A stretch of 51,467 nucleotides of DNA. It comes from JAVDCA01 sp035293985 (GTDB lineage Bacteria > Pseudomonadota > Alphaproteobacteria > Rhizobiales > Xanthobacteraceae). A model generated the notes under the pieces. That model had not been told where the DNA came from. It saw only the letters and a program-made list of their open reading frames with translations, and did not search any database. Position 1 is the first letter of the stretch, and every line of letters begins with the position of its first letter. Where the stretch lies: positions 1-51,467 of the forward strand of contig DATGLS010000013.1 in the NCBI GenBank assembly GCA_035293985.1, read 5' to 3'. Made by a program: the position numbers and the translations under genes. This document shows positions 37,859-46,445 of the stretch, piece by piece.

Positions 37859-38920
37859 ATGGGTCGCAAGATTGTCATCATGGGAACGGGCGCGGTCGGC
37901 GGATACACTGGCGCGCATATGGTGAAGGCCGGCGAGGAAGTGACCTTCATCGATCCGTGGCCCGCCCATGTGGAGCAGATGCGCGCGCACGGCCTGCGCG
38001 TCACGCACGCGATGTCCGAGCCGGAGTTCACCGTGCCGGTGCGCGCGCTGCATGTGACGGACGCCCAGCAGCTCGCCAAGGAGGCGCCGGTCGACATCGC
38101 ATTCGTATGCATGAAATCGTACGACACGGCGTGGGCGACGATGCTGATCCGCCAGTACCTCGCGCCCGACGGCTACGTCGTGTCGTTGCAGAACTGCATG
38201 AACGAGGAGACCATCGCCGGCATCGTCGGCTGGGGCAAGACGCTCGGCTGCATCGCGTCGAGCATCACGGTCAACCTGCCGGAGCCGGGTCTCGTGCACC
38301 GCGGCGCCGCCAAGCACGGCGCCCGCCACACGGTGTTCCGCGCCGGCGAGCCGCATGGCCGCATCACCAAGCGCGCCGAGGAGGTCTGCCGGCTGGTCGG
38401 CCACGCCGACAGCGCCAAGGTGACCAACAATCTGTGGGGCGAGCGCTGGTCGAAGCTCGTCGCCAACGCGATGCAGAACGGCATCTCGGCCAGCACCGGG
38501 CTCGGCGGCGGCGACATGCTCAAGAACGACGCGATCCGCCGCTTCTCGACCCGGGTCGGCAGCGAGGCGATCCGCGTCGGCCAGGCGCTCGGCTTCCAGC
38601 TCGAGGAGATCCTCCACATCGAGCCCGAGACGATCGCCCGCGCCGGCGAAGGCGACGAGGCGGCGATGCGCGCCTGCGACGACCAGCGCTTCAAGGATGC
38701 GGGCCGCACCGCGGCCGGCCAGCGCCCCTCGATGGGCCAGGACATGCAGAAGGGCCGCCGCACCGAGATCGAGTTCCTCAACGGCCTCGTGGTGCGCGAG
38801 GGCGAGAAGCTCGGCCTCTCCTGCCGCGCCAACGCATTCCTCACCGATCTGGTCAAGCGGGTCGAGCGCGGCGAGCTCAAGGCGGATCCGCGCCATATCG
38901 AGGAGCTGCGGTTGAATTGA
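37859..38920 (+). CDS. Ketopantoate reductase (PanE/ApbA) family protein
   Basis: 353 residues with GGAGGAAACATC before the ATG. NADPH-binding fold at the N terminus, KIVIMGTGAVGGYTGAHMV, and the conserved KSYDT and LQNCMNEE segments. The catalytic Lys lies in WSKLVANAMQNGISA and the C-terminal domain has RRTEIEFLNGLVV. It is longer than standard PanE (about 300 residues) and may reduce a different 2-oxo acid. It is next to transport and degradation genes rather than pantothenate genes. Confidence 0.85.
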   Translation: MGRKIVIMGTGAVGGYTGAHMVKAGEEVTFIDPWPAHVEQMRAHGLRVTHAMSEPEFTVPVRALHVTDAQQLAKEAPVDIAFVCMKSYDTAWATMLIRQYLAPDGYVVSLQNCMNEETIAGIVGWGKTLGCIASSITVNLPEPGLVHRGAAKHGARHTVFRAGEPHGRITKRAEEVCRLVGHADSAKVTNNLWGERWSKLVANAMQNGISASTGLGGGDMLKNDAIRRFSTRVGSEAIRVGQALGFQLEEILHIEPETIARAGEGDEAAMRACDDQRFKDAGRTAAGQRPSMGQDMQKGRRTEIEFLNGLVVREGEKLGLSCRANAFLTDLVKRVERGELKADPRHIEELRLN

Positions 38921-38937
38921 GCCAACCGGCGAAGAGA

Positions 38938-39055
38938 TCGTAGGGTCGTAGGGTCGTAGGGTCGGCGACCGCGCCCGAGCGTCGCGTGGGCAAAATCGCC
39001 TCTCACGCGGTTGCCCACGCGGCGACCTCTCGGCCACGCGATTTTGCCCACCCTG
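38938..39055. repeat. Dispersed palindrome, copy D, with a short tandem repeat at its left end
   Basis: TCGTAGGG is repeated three times in tandem (38938-38961), then GTGGGCAAAATCGCC, GCGGTTGCCCACGCGG and the right end GCGATTTTGCCCACCCT. It lies just after the ketopantoate reductase-like gene. The left end differs from the other copies by the tandem expansion. Confidence 0.75.
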
Positions 39056-39295
39056 CTGGCGCGGCGATCGCATTTGGCTCTCCCTGCGCTGCGTATTCAA
39101 ATCGCGTGAACGATCGGCGGGACATGACCGCGCAATGGCGAGGCCCGGCGGATGACCGCCTGGCCCGTTTCATTGGTGCGCCGAAACACCGATCAGCCGT
39201 GATGCCTCTGCTGCGTGCCGGAAACGCACTGCATTGAACCATCGGCGACCGGACCGCGACTAACCACCGACCCGTGCGAAACCGATTGCATCAAG

Positions 39296-40234
39296 ATGAA
39301 CACCTTCTCGAGACTGATCATCGCCGGCGCGCTGATGTCGCCTCTCCTGGCGCCCCTCACTCTGGCAGCGCCCGCCTTCGCGGCGACCCGGCAGGCGCAC
39401 GAGGACTGCGACGCGGACGACCCCGACCGCAACATCGCGGGCTGCACCCGCATCATCGACGACATCGGCGAAGGCGCGAAAATGCGCTCGATCGCGCTGG
39501 TCGGGCGCGGCCTCGCCTACGATGCCAAGGGCGATCGCGAGCGTGCCGGACAGGACTTCACGGCCGCGATCGCGCTCGATCCCAAGAACGTGCTGGCCTA
39601 CAACGACCGCGCCATCCTGTGGCGCGAGAAGGGCGACCCCGACCGCGCGATCGTCGATTTCACCCGCGCGATCGAGATCGAGGCGCTGCCGCATTCAGAC
39701 CTGCCGGGCAGCGGCCACGTCAATATCTACGCCAACCGCGGCCTCGCCTGGCAGGCCAAGGGGGACCTCGACCGCGCGCTCGCCGACTTCGATGCCGCGA
39801 TCAAGCTCGACCCCGCCGACGCCTCCCTGCACGAAATTCGCGCCAGCATTCTCATGGAGCGGCATCAGGACGCGCGCGCCCTGCCCGACCTCGACGCCGC
39901 GATCCGCCTCAACCCGTCGCGCGCTGACAATTTCGCCACCCGCGGCATGATCCGCTACGACCAATATGCGCATAACAGCCGGTGGGTCGAGCAGCGCGAT
40001 CTCGATGGCGCGATTTCCGACCTCACCGAGGCGGTCACGCTCGATCCCACGAACGCCGACGCCTACTACACGCGCGGCCTCGCCTTCGTCATGGACGGCA
40101 AGCGCGACCTCGCCGCCGCCGACTTCGCCCGCGCCGCGAAGCTCAAGCCGGACGACGCGCAGATCGCGCGCATGCACAAGCAGTACATGCCGCGGTCGGG
40201 CGGACCAAGCGGCGCTCTCGCCGCCGGGAAATAG
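39296..40234 (+). CDS. Secreted TPR protein
   Basis: 312 residues from the ATG at 39296 (MNTFSRLIIAGALMSPLLAP); the longer GTG frame is upstream leader. Signal peptide ends PAFAA. The first mature part has a CDADDPDRNIAGCTR motif, shared in layout with the larger TPR protein near 19.8 kb, and then about six TPR units (GLAYDAKGDRERAGQDF, GLAWQAKGDLDRALADF). It probably acts in the periplasm as a protein scaffold. It follows repeat D and precedes another palindrome. Confidence 0.85.
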   Translation: MNTFSRLIIAGALMSPLLAPLTLAAPAFAATRQAHEDCDADDPDRNIAGCTRIIDDIGEGAKMRSIALVGRGLAYDAKGDRERAGQDFTAAIALDPKNVLAYNDRAILWREKGDPDRAIVDFTRAIEIEALPHSDLPGSGHVNIYANRGLAWQAKGDLDRALADFDAAIKLDPADASLHEIRASILMERHQDARALPDLDAAIRLNPSRADNFATRGMIRYDQYAHNSRWVEQRDLDGAISDLTEAVTLDPTNADAYYTRGLAFVMDGKRDLAAADFARAAKLKPDDAQIARMHKQYMPRSGGPSGALAAGK

Positions 40235-40254
40235 ATACAACGGCTAGTCTAGTC

Positions 40255-40345
40255 CGTAGGATGGGTTGCCCGCCGCGAAACCCATCAGCTGAATCGCAAG
40301 GGGCCGACTCAGCCGATGAGTTTCGCTTCGCTCAGCCTTCCTACG
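40255..40345. repeat. Second type of dispersed palindrome (CGTAGGATGGGTT)
   Basis: CGTAGGA (40255-40261) and TCCTACG (40339-40345) are inverted ends; ATGGGTT (40261-40267) and AACCCAT (40279-40285) pair inside. It is different from the GTGGGCAAAATCGC family. The right end carries the TAG stop of the monooxygenase gene on the minus strand. Confidence 0.7.
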
Positions 40346-41690
40346 AAGTGCCAGGAACCCGCCAGGCGCCGATCGCAGGCCGCGACAACCCCAGATTCTC
40401 CCGCAGCGTCACGCCGGAAAACTCCTTGCGAAAGAGGCGGCGGCGCTGCAACTCGGGGACGACGTGGCGCACGAAATCCTCGTAGGTCCCGGGCACGTGG
40501 GTCGCCGACAGCACGAAGCCGTCGCAGGCCGGCGCCGTGAACCACTCCTCCAGCCGGTCGGCGATTTCCTTCGGGCCGCCGACGACCGGGTTGTGCACGC
40601 GCCCGCGCCCGCTGATCTTGATGAAATCGCGCGGGGTCGGGTTCCTCTTCACGTTGACGACACGATCGCGGATCGCCTGCAGGCCCGACATAGAGGCGAT
40701 TTCCGCATCGGTGAATGGCTCGTCCATGCCCTTCCGGGCAAAATCGAAATTGAGAGCCTCGGATAGGAGCGACAGCGCGTCGATCTCGAGCGGCAGCTTC
40801 TCGATCTCGGCCCATTTGTCCTCGGCCTCGGCCTTCGTCGCCGCCGCGACGGTGTTGACGAGGTGCGTGACCTTGACGGCGTCCGGGTCGCGGCCGAGGC
40901 GGGCGACCGTCGCCTTGAAATCGGCGTAGTCCCGCTTGCCGGCCTCGAGGCTCGGATAGATGACGAAGATCACCTCGCCCCAGCGCGCGCCGAAGGCCTT
41001 GCCGCGTCCGCTCGCACCGGCCTGGATGATCACCGGGTGACCCTGCGCCGAGCGCGGCACCGTGAACGGCCCGCGCGAGCGGAAATAGCGGCCGGCATAG
41101 TCGAGCCGGTGCACCTTGTCGGGATGGGCAAAGAGGCCGGTTGCCTTGTCCTGGACGATCGCGTCGTCCTCCCAGGCGTCCCAGTGGCCGAGCACGATCT
41201 CCATGAACTCGTCGGCGCGGTCGTAGCGCAGGTCGTGGGCGATCGCCTCCTCGCGGCCCATGTTTTGCGCCTCGCCGTCGTTGAGCGAGGTGACGACGTT
41301 CCACGCCGCGCGCCCATGCGTCATCAGGTCGAGCGTGGCGAACACGCGCGCCACGTGGAACGGCTCGTAATAGCTCGTCGAATAGGTCGCGCCGAGCCCG
41401 AGCCGCTCGGTCGCCCCGCCGAGCACCGTGAGCACGGTCACGGCATCGAGCTTGACGCAGCGGATGCCGTGCGCGACCGTGTGGCCGTGGTCGCGGCCGT
41501 ACATGTCGGGCATCGACAGGCGGTCATCGAAGAAGCCGAGGTGGAAACGGCCCTCCTCCAGCACGCGACCGATGTGCTGGTAGAATTCCGGCGACCAGCT
41601 GTCGGTGCGCGAAGCCGGATGCCGCCACGAGCTCGCCTGATTGGTGCAGTTCTGCGCCTGCAGGAAGCCGACCATGACGATCTGGCGCAT
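40341..41690 (-). CDS. LLM-class flavin-dependent monooxygenase (NtaA/SnaA/DszA group)
   Basis: 449 residues, the standard length for the group. TIM-barrel features: GRVLEEGRFHLGFFDDRLSMP near the N terminus, ERLGLGATYSTSYYEPFHVAR, TSLNDGEAQNMGRE and IIQAGASGRGKAFGARW for reduced FMN binding. Members oxidise nitrilotriacetate, EDTA, pristinamycin or sulfones with FMNH2 from a separate reductase. No flavin reductase is adjacent. On the minus strand it is last in a row that starts with a TctC receptor at 44.2 kb, so its substrate might be captured by that receptor; this is inference. Confidence 0.9.
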   Translation of the reverse strand: MRQIVMVGFLQAQNCTNQASSWRHPASRTDSWSPEFYQHIGRVLEEGRFHLGFFDDRLSMPDMYGRDHGHTVAHGIRCVKLDAVTVLTVLGGATERLGLGATYSTSYYEPFHVARVFATLDLMTHGRAAWNVVTSLNDGEAQNMGREEAIAHDLRYDRADEFMEIVLGHWDAWEDDAIVQDKATGLFAHPDKVHRLDYAGRYFRSRGPFTVPRSAQGHPVIIQAGASGRGKAFGARWGEVIFVIYPSLEAGKRDYADFKATVARLGRDPDAVKVTHLVNTVAAATKAEAEDKWAEIEKLPLEIDALSLLSEALNFDFARKGMDEPFTDAEIASMSGLQAIRDRVVNVKRNPTPRDFIKISGRGRVHNPVVGGPKEIADRLEEWFTAPACDGFVLSATHVPGTYEDFVRHVVPELQRRRLFRKEFSGVTLRENLGLSRPAIGAWRVPGTS

Positions 41691-41717
41691 GACAAGATCC
41701 CGAGCGTGGCGGCGTCG

Positions 41718-41754
41718 CCCGGATGAAGCGTAAGCGTAATCCGGGTCGGGCTAC
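41718..41754. repeat. Third type of dispersed palindrome (CCCGGATGAAGC)
   Basis: CCCGGAT (41718-41724) and ATCCGGG (41739-41745) pair around GAAGCGTAAGCGTA, followed by TCGGGCTAC. It resembles a repeat I recall as frequent between Bradyrhizobium genes. It lies between the LLM gene and the LprI-like gene. Confidence 0.6.
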
Positions 41755-41758
41755 AGAA

Positions 41759-42115
41759 TCAGAAATGCCCGCGGCTGGCGACGTCCTGGAGCGTATTGAT
41801 GCGGCTGCGATAAGCCTGGCGCAGACACGCAACGTCGGAGCCGCAGTCGTCGCGGGTACCGCGCAGCCAGTCCGCCTGGCTCGACCTCAGGATGCCCTGC
41901 TGCGACGGCGGCAGCTCGCGCATGGCGACCCGGTAGGAATTGTTGAGGTTGTCTTCGAGATCCCATAGCGATCGGTTCTGGCAGATCGTCCACTCGGCGT
42001 CGTTCTTGCGGCTCTGCTCGTTGCACCAGTCCGGCCGCTCTTGTGCCGACGCGGGCGCGACCGAGGTCGCCAGGATTGCGCCGCCGAGCGCGGCAAGGAT
42101 GAGGCTCTTTCGCAT
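41759..42115 (-). CDS. LprI/DUF1311-family exported protein
   Basis: 118 residues from the ATG at 42115 (MRKSLILAALGGAILATSV), signal peptide ending PASAQ. The mature domain has the DUF1311 layout: WCNEQSRKNDAEWTICQN, LWDLEDNLNNSYRVAM, SSQADWLRGTRDDCG and ACLRQAYRSRINTL, with four cysteines for two disulfides. The family includes the periplasmic lysozyme inhibitor LprI of mycobacteria; here inhibition is not shown. It follows the DUF4424 gene by 53 bp on the same strand. Confidence 0.85.
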   Translation of the reverse strand: MRKSLILAALGGAILATSVAPASAQERPDWCNEQSRKNDAEWTICQNRSLWDLEDNLNNSYRVAMRELPPSQQGILRSSQADWLRGTRDDCGSDVACLRQAYRSRINTLQDVASRGHF

Positions 42116-42168
42116 GTCCGTCGTCTCTCGGTTGGTGGTCGCGCGGGCCGCGCGCCAGGTGGTGTACT

Positions 42169-43194
42169 TCAATTACGGTTCTTGATGAGGATCAGCACGG
42201 CGAGGTCGCCCTCGGGCGAGAAATCCTTTTGCTGCATCTGGAACTGGGTGGCCGAGATCTTCTTCACGTTCTTGCCGCAGAAGCTCACCAGCGCGTCGGG
42301 CGAGCCCTTGTCGACGGTGAGCTCGAAATCGCCGATCGGGCCCGACCAGTTGGCGCCGGTCTTCAAGATGTAGTCGATGCGCTGCTCGGCCATGGGCGGG
42401 CCGAACTCGCTCTTGTTCGCCTTGCGCAGACTCTGGATCGTCGCCATGAAGGCCTGGTCGATGCAGTATTTCTTCGCATAGTCGGCGTAGCCGGGGATCG
42501 TCGCCTGGGCGGGCGCGCCGAGCGCGGTCTGCGCCGAGCCGCCGACGCTCGGCACGTATTGGTGCTGGATCACGATCTGCTTCTTGGCCGGGAAGGTCTG
42601 CTTCCAATAGTAGGTCGTGGCGAGGCCCCAGCGCGCCTCGAGATGCTTCTGCATGCCCTTGCCGGTGTCGTCGTACGCGATGACCTCGGCGAGGCCGAGC
42701 GCGATCAGCTCAGGCCACTTGTCGGCCGGCAGCTTGTCGAGCGCCGCGTTGGTGGCGGGCAGATGCGGATCGAGCGGGATGCCGAGCGTGCGCAGATATT
42801 GCGTGCGGTCGACGCCCATCGCGGTCACGCGCTGCTCGACCTCGGCCTTGACCGGCACGCCGTCGACCGTCGTCTTGAAGCCGAAGACGTTGTCCGGTGC
42901 CACGCTCGGCACCGCGACATTGTCGTCCTGGTTGGCGATGCGGATTTCCGGCAGCGGGAACGCGACCAGCGTGGTCACGTCCTGATCCGACTTGTTGAAG
43001 AACGCGTAGGTGACCCGCACCTGCTTGGTCGAGATGAACAGCTTCTCGGAGCGCATCTCGACCGCGTCGGTGGTGACGAAGATGAGACCGCCGGTGGCGA
43101 GCTCGGCCGTTGTGTCGTTCGCGCGCGCGACCGGCGCAAGGCCGGCGGGCGCAAGGCACGTCAGCACGATGGCGAGAGCGATTGCGCGACGCAT
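42169..43194 (-). CDS. DUF4424 family exported protein
   Basis: 341 residues with a signal peptide ending PVARAND. The first mature segment NDTTAELATGGLIFVTTDAV and VRVTYAFFNKSDQDVTTLVAF match the DUF4424 pattern as I know it. The rest is beta-rich with one possible Cys pair (KYCIDQAF, VSFCGKN). No enzyme motif is seen. It starts 31 bp after the TctC stop and continues into the LprI-like gene; probably one transcript. Confidence 0.8.
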   Translation of the reverse strand: MRRAIALAIVLTCLAPAGLAPVARANDTTAELATGGLIFVTTDAVEMRSEKLFISTKQVRVTYAFFNKSDQDVTTLVAFPLPEIRIANQDDNVAVPSVAPDNVFGFKTTVDGVPVKAEVEQRVTAMGVDRTQYLRTLGIPLDPHLPATNAALDKLPADKWPELIALGLAEVIAYDDTGKGMQKHLEARWGLATTYYWKQTFPAKKQIVIQHQYVPSVGGSAQTALGAPAQATIPGYADYAKKYCIDQAFMATIQSLRKANKSEFGPPMAEQRIDYILKTGANWSGPIGDFELTVDKGSPDALVSFCGKNVKKISATQFQMQQKDFSPEGDLAVLILIKNRN

Positions 43195-43225
43195 ACGATG
43201 CCCCCTGCGGTGCCCACGTCGGCGA

Positions 43226-44209
43226 TCAGACCTTGGGCGGCTTGATGCCGGCGAACTTGACCACCTTGCCCCACTTCTCGGTCTCGCTCGCGATCAGCTT
43301 GCGGAAATCCTCCGGCGTGCCGGGCAGCGGTATGCTGCCGAAGGCATCGTGGCGCGCCTTGACCTTCGGATCGAAGATCGCCGCATTGATCGCCTCGTTG
43401 AGCTTGAGGACGACGTCGTGCGGCGTGCCCTTGGGCGCGCCGATGCCGCCGAGCCCATACGCCTCGTAGCCGGGCACGAACTTCGCGATCGGCGGCACGT
43501 CGGGCAGCGCCGCGATCGGCTCGGCCGTGGTGAAGCCGAGCGCGCGCAGCCGGCCGGCCTTGATCTGCTCGATCGACGAGCCGAGCAGGTCGAACATCAC
43601 CTGCACCTGGCCGGCGATCAGGTCGGTCACCGCCGGCGCCGAGCCGCGATAGGGCACATGGGTGAGCTTGGTGCCGGTCATCATCTGAAACAGCTCGCCT
43701 GCCATGTGGGTCGAGTTGCCGATGCCGCCCGAAGCCATGTTGAGCTTGCCGGGCCGCTCCTTGGCGTAGGCGATGAACTCGGGGACGGTCTTGACCGGCA
43801 GCGAGGGATGCACCTCGAGCACCAGCGGCGTGCGGGTCACGCTCGCGACCGGCTCGATATCGCGGATGAAATCGTAAGGCAGATTGTTGTAGAGCGTGGC
43901 ATTGATGAGATTGCTCGCGACCGTCGCCAACAGCGTGTAGCCGTCCGGCGGCGCGTGGACGACGAACTCCGTCGCGATGGTGCTGGCGGCGCCCGGCTTG
44001 TTGTCGATCACGAACGGCGCGCCGAGCCGCTGCGACAGAAAATCCCCGATCAGCCGCGTGCTGATGTCGGCGGTCTGGCCGGCCGGAAACCCGACCACGA
44101 TGTGCACCGGGCGGGTCGGATAGGCCTCGGCCAGGGCGGCGCGCGGCAAGGCCGGCAGCGCCGCGGCGCCGGCGGCGATCTGCAGGAATTTTCGGCGGGG
44201 AAGCTCCAT
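43226..44209 (-). CDS. TctC/Bug-family periplasmic solute receptor
   Basis: 327 residues from the ATG at 44209 with GGAGCC upstream. The N terminus MELPRRKFLQIAAGAAALP has a twin Arg in RRKFLQ, suggestive of Tat export, with cleavage near AALAEA. Family marks are YPTRPVHIVVGFPAGQTA, FVIDNKPGAASTIATEF and THVPYRGSAPAVTDLIAGQV. Again no TctA/TctB nearby. First gene of a minus-strand row of four, ending with the LLM monooxygenase. Confidence 0.9.
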   Translation of the reverse strand: MELPRRKFLQIAAGAAALPALPRAALAEAYPTRPVHIVVGFPAGQTADISTRLIGDFLSQRLGAPFVIDNKPGAASTIATEFVVHAPPDGYTLLATVASNLINATLYNNLPYDFIRDIEPVASVTRTPLVLEVHPSLPVKTVPEFIAYAKERPGKLNMASGGIGNSTHMAGELFQMMTGTKLTHVPYRGSAPAVTDLIAGQVQVMFDLLGSSIEQIKAGRLRALGFTTAEPIAALPDVPPIAKFVPGYEAYGLGGIGAPKGTPHDVVLKLNEAINAAIFDPKVKARHDAFGSIPLPGTPEDFRKLIASETEKWGKVVKFAGIKPPKV

Positions 44210-44382
44210 GGCGCAGGCTCCATGAACGGGTAAGATCATGACTGTACGACGAAGCCTTGGCGATTGCCTAGCGCCGGCAAGTCGCCGACCGGGTCTCGCG
44301 CCTGCGACGCTTTTGCTGCCGGCGTCTCTTTGCTAACGTATGCCGAGGGGCGGTCCGCGGGAGACCGGTAGGGAGCTACGAC

Positions 44383-44841
44383 ATGATCGGAACCAAGACC
44401 GAGACCAGGCTGATCTTGCCGGGATTGCGGGGCTTCTACGACACCTTCGTAGACGTCGCCTACACGCTGATGCGCATCGCAGTCGGCGCGATCCTGCTGA
44501 TGCACGGCATCGGCAAGCTCCACATCGGCGTGGCCGCGGTCGCGACCAACATCATGGCGAAGAACGGCCTGCAGCCCGCCTTCGCGTTCGCCGCCGCCGC
44601 GACCGCGCTCGAGACGATCGGCGCCGTCTGCATCATCATCGGCCTGTTCACCCGCTTCTTCGCCGCAGCGCTGGCGATCGAGATGGCGATCGGCCTCCTT
44701 TCCGTGCACCTGGCGAAAGGCTTTGCGGCGAGCCAGGGCGGCTTCGAATACATCCTGCTCATCGGCATCGTGATGTTCGTGGTCGCGATCCGCGGCGGCG
44801 GCCCCTATTCGGCGGACCGGCTGATCGGGCGGGAGCTGTAA
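44383..44841 (+). CDS. DoxX-family membrane protein
   Basis: 152 residues with four membrane spans; the first carries ILLMHGIGKLHIGV and the later ones GAVCIIIGLFTRFFAAALAIEMAIGL and FEYILLIGIVMFVVAIRGGGP, with the RLIGREL end typical of the family. Members sit in the inner membrane and are linked to quinone or sulfur redox reactions or stress. It diverges from the TctC gene by about 170 bp. A decayed copy of the gene lies at 48.8-49.2 kb. Confidence 0.9.
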   Translation: MIGTKTETRLILPGLRGFYDTFVDVAYTLMRIAVGAILLMHGIGKLHIGVAAVATNIMAKNGLQPAFAFAAAATALETIGAVCIIIGLFTRFFAAALAIEMAIGLLSVHLAKGFAASQGGFEYILLIGIVMFVVAIRGGGPYSADRLIGREL

Positions 44842-45636
44842 GAGCGCGCGGGACGCCGGTGGGCATCTTCATCGACCAGACACGAGCGCGATCGGGCCAG
44901 CCTGCGGCGGCAACAGGCGCGCCGTCGTGGTGGCGCTCCAACTGGCCTTCGTTCAAACTGTTGAAGTCACCTCCTCTTATCCCAGTTACCCGATGGGCCC
45001 GCCGTTGTACGAGCCGTTCGACCGCAAGGCGTAATTGCGTCCGGCCGCGTAGCGAGGCGCGGTGTCGAGGTAATCGCGTAGACACAAAGATCATTTGATT
45101 TGAGCCACCTCACCGGGCAGTTATCTCGTTGGCGATCCGTCCTCGCAACCGCCGCTCCGATGTCCGACTGAGTCTGATTGGACAATGATAGGACGCGAGC
45201 AGGGCGGCGCGGATGCCCGATCGTCGCGGACAACTTGCGCATGCTCGGATGTGCGGACAGCCACGCGCGTATCTGGCGTTCATCCGCGAACCCGGTCCGT
45301 TCTTACCGGCAGGCAATACTGCTCGTCCGCGACGTAGGTCGGTCGGTTCTATCGATGTCGGAAACCTCGTCCTCACATGCAAATACATGGCGCGGACAAA
45401 AGCCGAGATAGCCGACGACGCGCAACGGGGCCCCGTCCTAGACTCCCGGAGGGTGACCAGCAGCAGCGACTCGAAAACCCCGATGATGAGGTAAGGCACG
45501 ATCCGCATTCTGCTGCCCGCCTGATAGGCGGAGGGTGCAAACCCGACTCTCGCTGCGGCTCCAATGAATCCTGCTATACTCGCTCCAGCCTCGCGTCCTG
45601 ACTCGCCTCGCATCTGCTGCTGCACGGGAGGGCCAT
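44842..45636. other. 795-bp region without a confident gene
   Basis: On the plus strand one frame reads TVEVTSSYPSYPMGPPLYE and stops at 45033, without an ATG, and could be the tail of a decayed exported protein. On the minus strand a frame from an ATG at 45508 begins MRIVPYLIIGVFESLLLVT and runs to 45110; it has no convincing ribosome site and becomes Arg/Cys-rich, so I do not call it a gene. Base composition is lower in GC than the surroundings. A small hairpin CCGCC/GGCGG lies near 45521-45535. Confidence 0.35.
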
Positions 45637-46131
45637 TTGATCTACGATTTCGAAACATGTTCACATGAGGACGAGGTCCTCAGGTGCTTGGCATCCCACG
45701 CGAGCGAGATCACAGGCGTTGCCGGCACGACGGCGCAGCTCGTCGAGGCCAATTATCGCTGTTTGCAATTGGTCTATGCTCGCGGATTCGATCGGCAATT
45801 CATCCGGTACTTTCACCGCGTAGACCGCTATGGCGGAAGCGTGTGCAGCCGTTCAATGCTGAAGCGGGCACCCTTCATCGTAGAAGATGTGATGCTCGAC
45901 ACCGATTGTTCACCTCATTGGCGTGTCTTCGAGGCCGCCAACGTCAGAACCGTACTTTCCATGCCGCTGATCACAAGCGGCGGGGCGTTCTACGGCATCG
46001 TCTCAACACTCGATGCCCAGCGTCACGTGCCAATTCCGTCCGATGTTAAGGAGCTGCAAAGAGCCGCCAAGCTGGCAGCAAACAGGATCGCTCGCATCAG
46101 GAGCAGCCGCGCGAAACGAAGCCCGGCTTAG
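45637..46131 (+). CDS. GAF domain protein
   Basis: 164 residues with a TTG start and a good GGGAGGGCC site. It is a single GAF domain: EDEVLRCLASHASEITGVAG, CLQLVYARGFDRQFIRYF, GSVCSRSMLKRAPFIVEDV and VRTVLSMPLITSGGAFYGI. GAF domains bind small ligands, haem or chromophores. The Cys residues in GVAG..YRC and SVCSRS are not the standard bilin Cys. No kinase or cyclase domain is fused, so it may be a small sensor that works through a partner. Function not known. Confidence 0.8.
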   Translation: MIYDFETCSHEDEVLRCLASHASEITGVAGTTAQLVEANYRCLQLVYARGFDRQFIRYFHRVDRYGGSVCSRSMLKRAPFIVEDVMLDTDCSPHWRVFEAANVRTVLSMPLITSGGAFYGIVSTLDAQRHVPIPSDVKELQRAAKLAANRIARIRSSRAKRSPA

Positions 46132-46445
46132 CTATTGGCCTGACGTGGACGTGCGAGTGGATCGCCATATCGTTGAACGGCAGCGGCGGTTGGTCTCCGC
46201 CCCGCTGAAGCCGTCGCACGAACGCCGTTCGTTCATGAGTGCACGTCTTAGCCGCTCCTAACCCTATGCCCGCCAAGGTCCCAATCGAGGCTCAAACGGA
46301 CCAAGCATCTGACCTCGTCGGGACTGACGACATGTTCGATTTGGCTCGGGCAAGGAACGCTTCAACAACGTCGTCTCCAATGCCTCCCGGCCGAGGAACA
46401 TCCTTGCGGTGACCGACATTACTGCCACGAAGCGAGGTTCATTCG
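46132..46445. other. 314-bp spacer between GAF and DUF4396 genes
   Basis: No confident gene. One plus-strand frame contains VDRHIVERQRRLV (about 46157-46195), similar to a helical motif of small Rhizobiales proteins, and may be a remnant. A 48-codon frame from an ATG at 46267 (MPAKVPIEAQTDQASDLVG) matches nothing I know. Confidence 0.3.

Noticed and set aside
38938..39055. Short repeats that could suggest a CRISPR array
   Set aside because: The 8-bp units are contiguous with no spacers, and no cas genes are present in the window.
45110..45508. Minus-strand frame starting with a hydrophobic segment (MRIVPYLIIGVFESLLLVT)
   Set aside because: It turns into Arg/Cys-rich sequence without a domain, lacks a clear ribosome site and I cannot match it; left as a possible remnant only.
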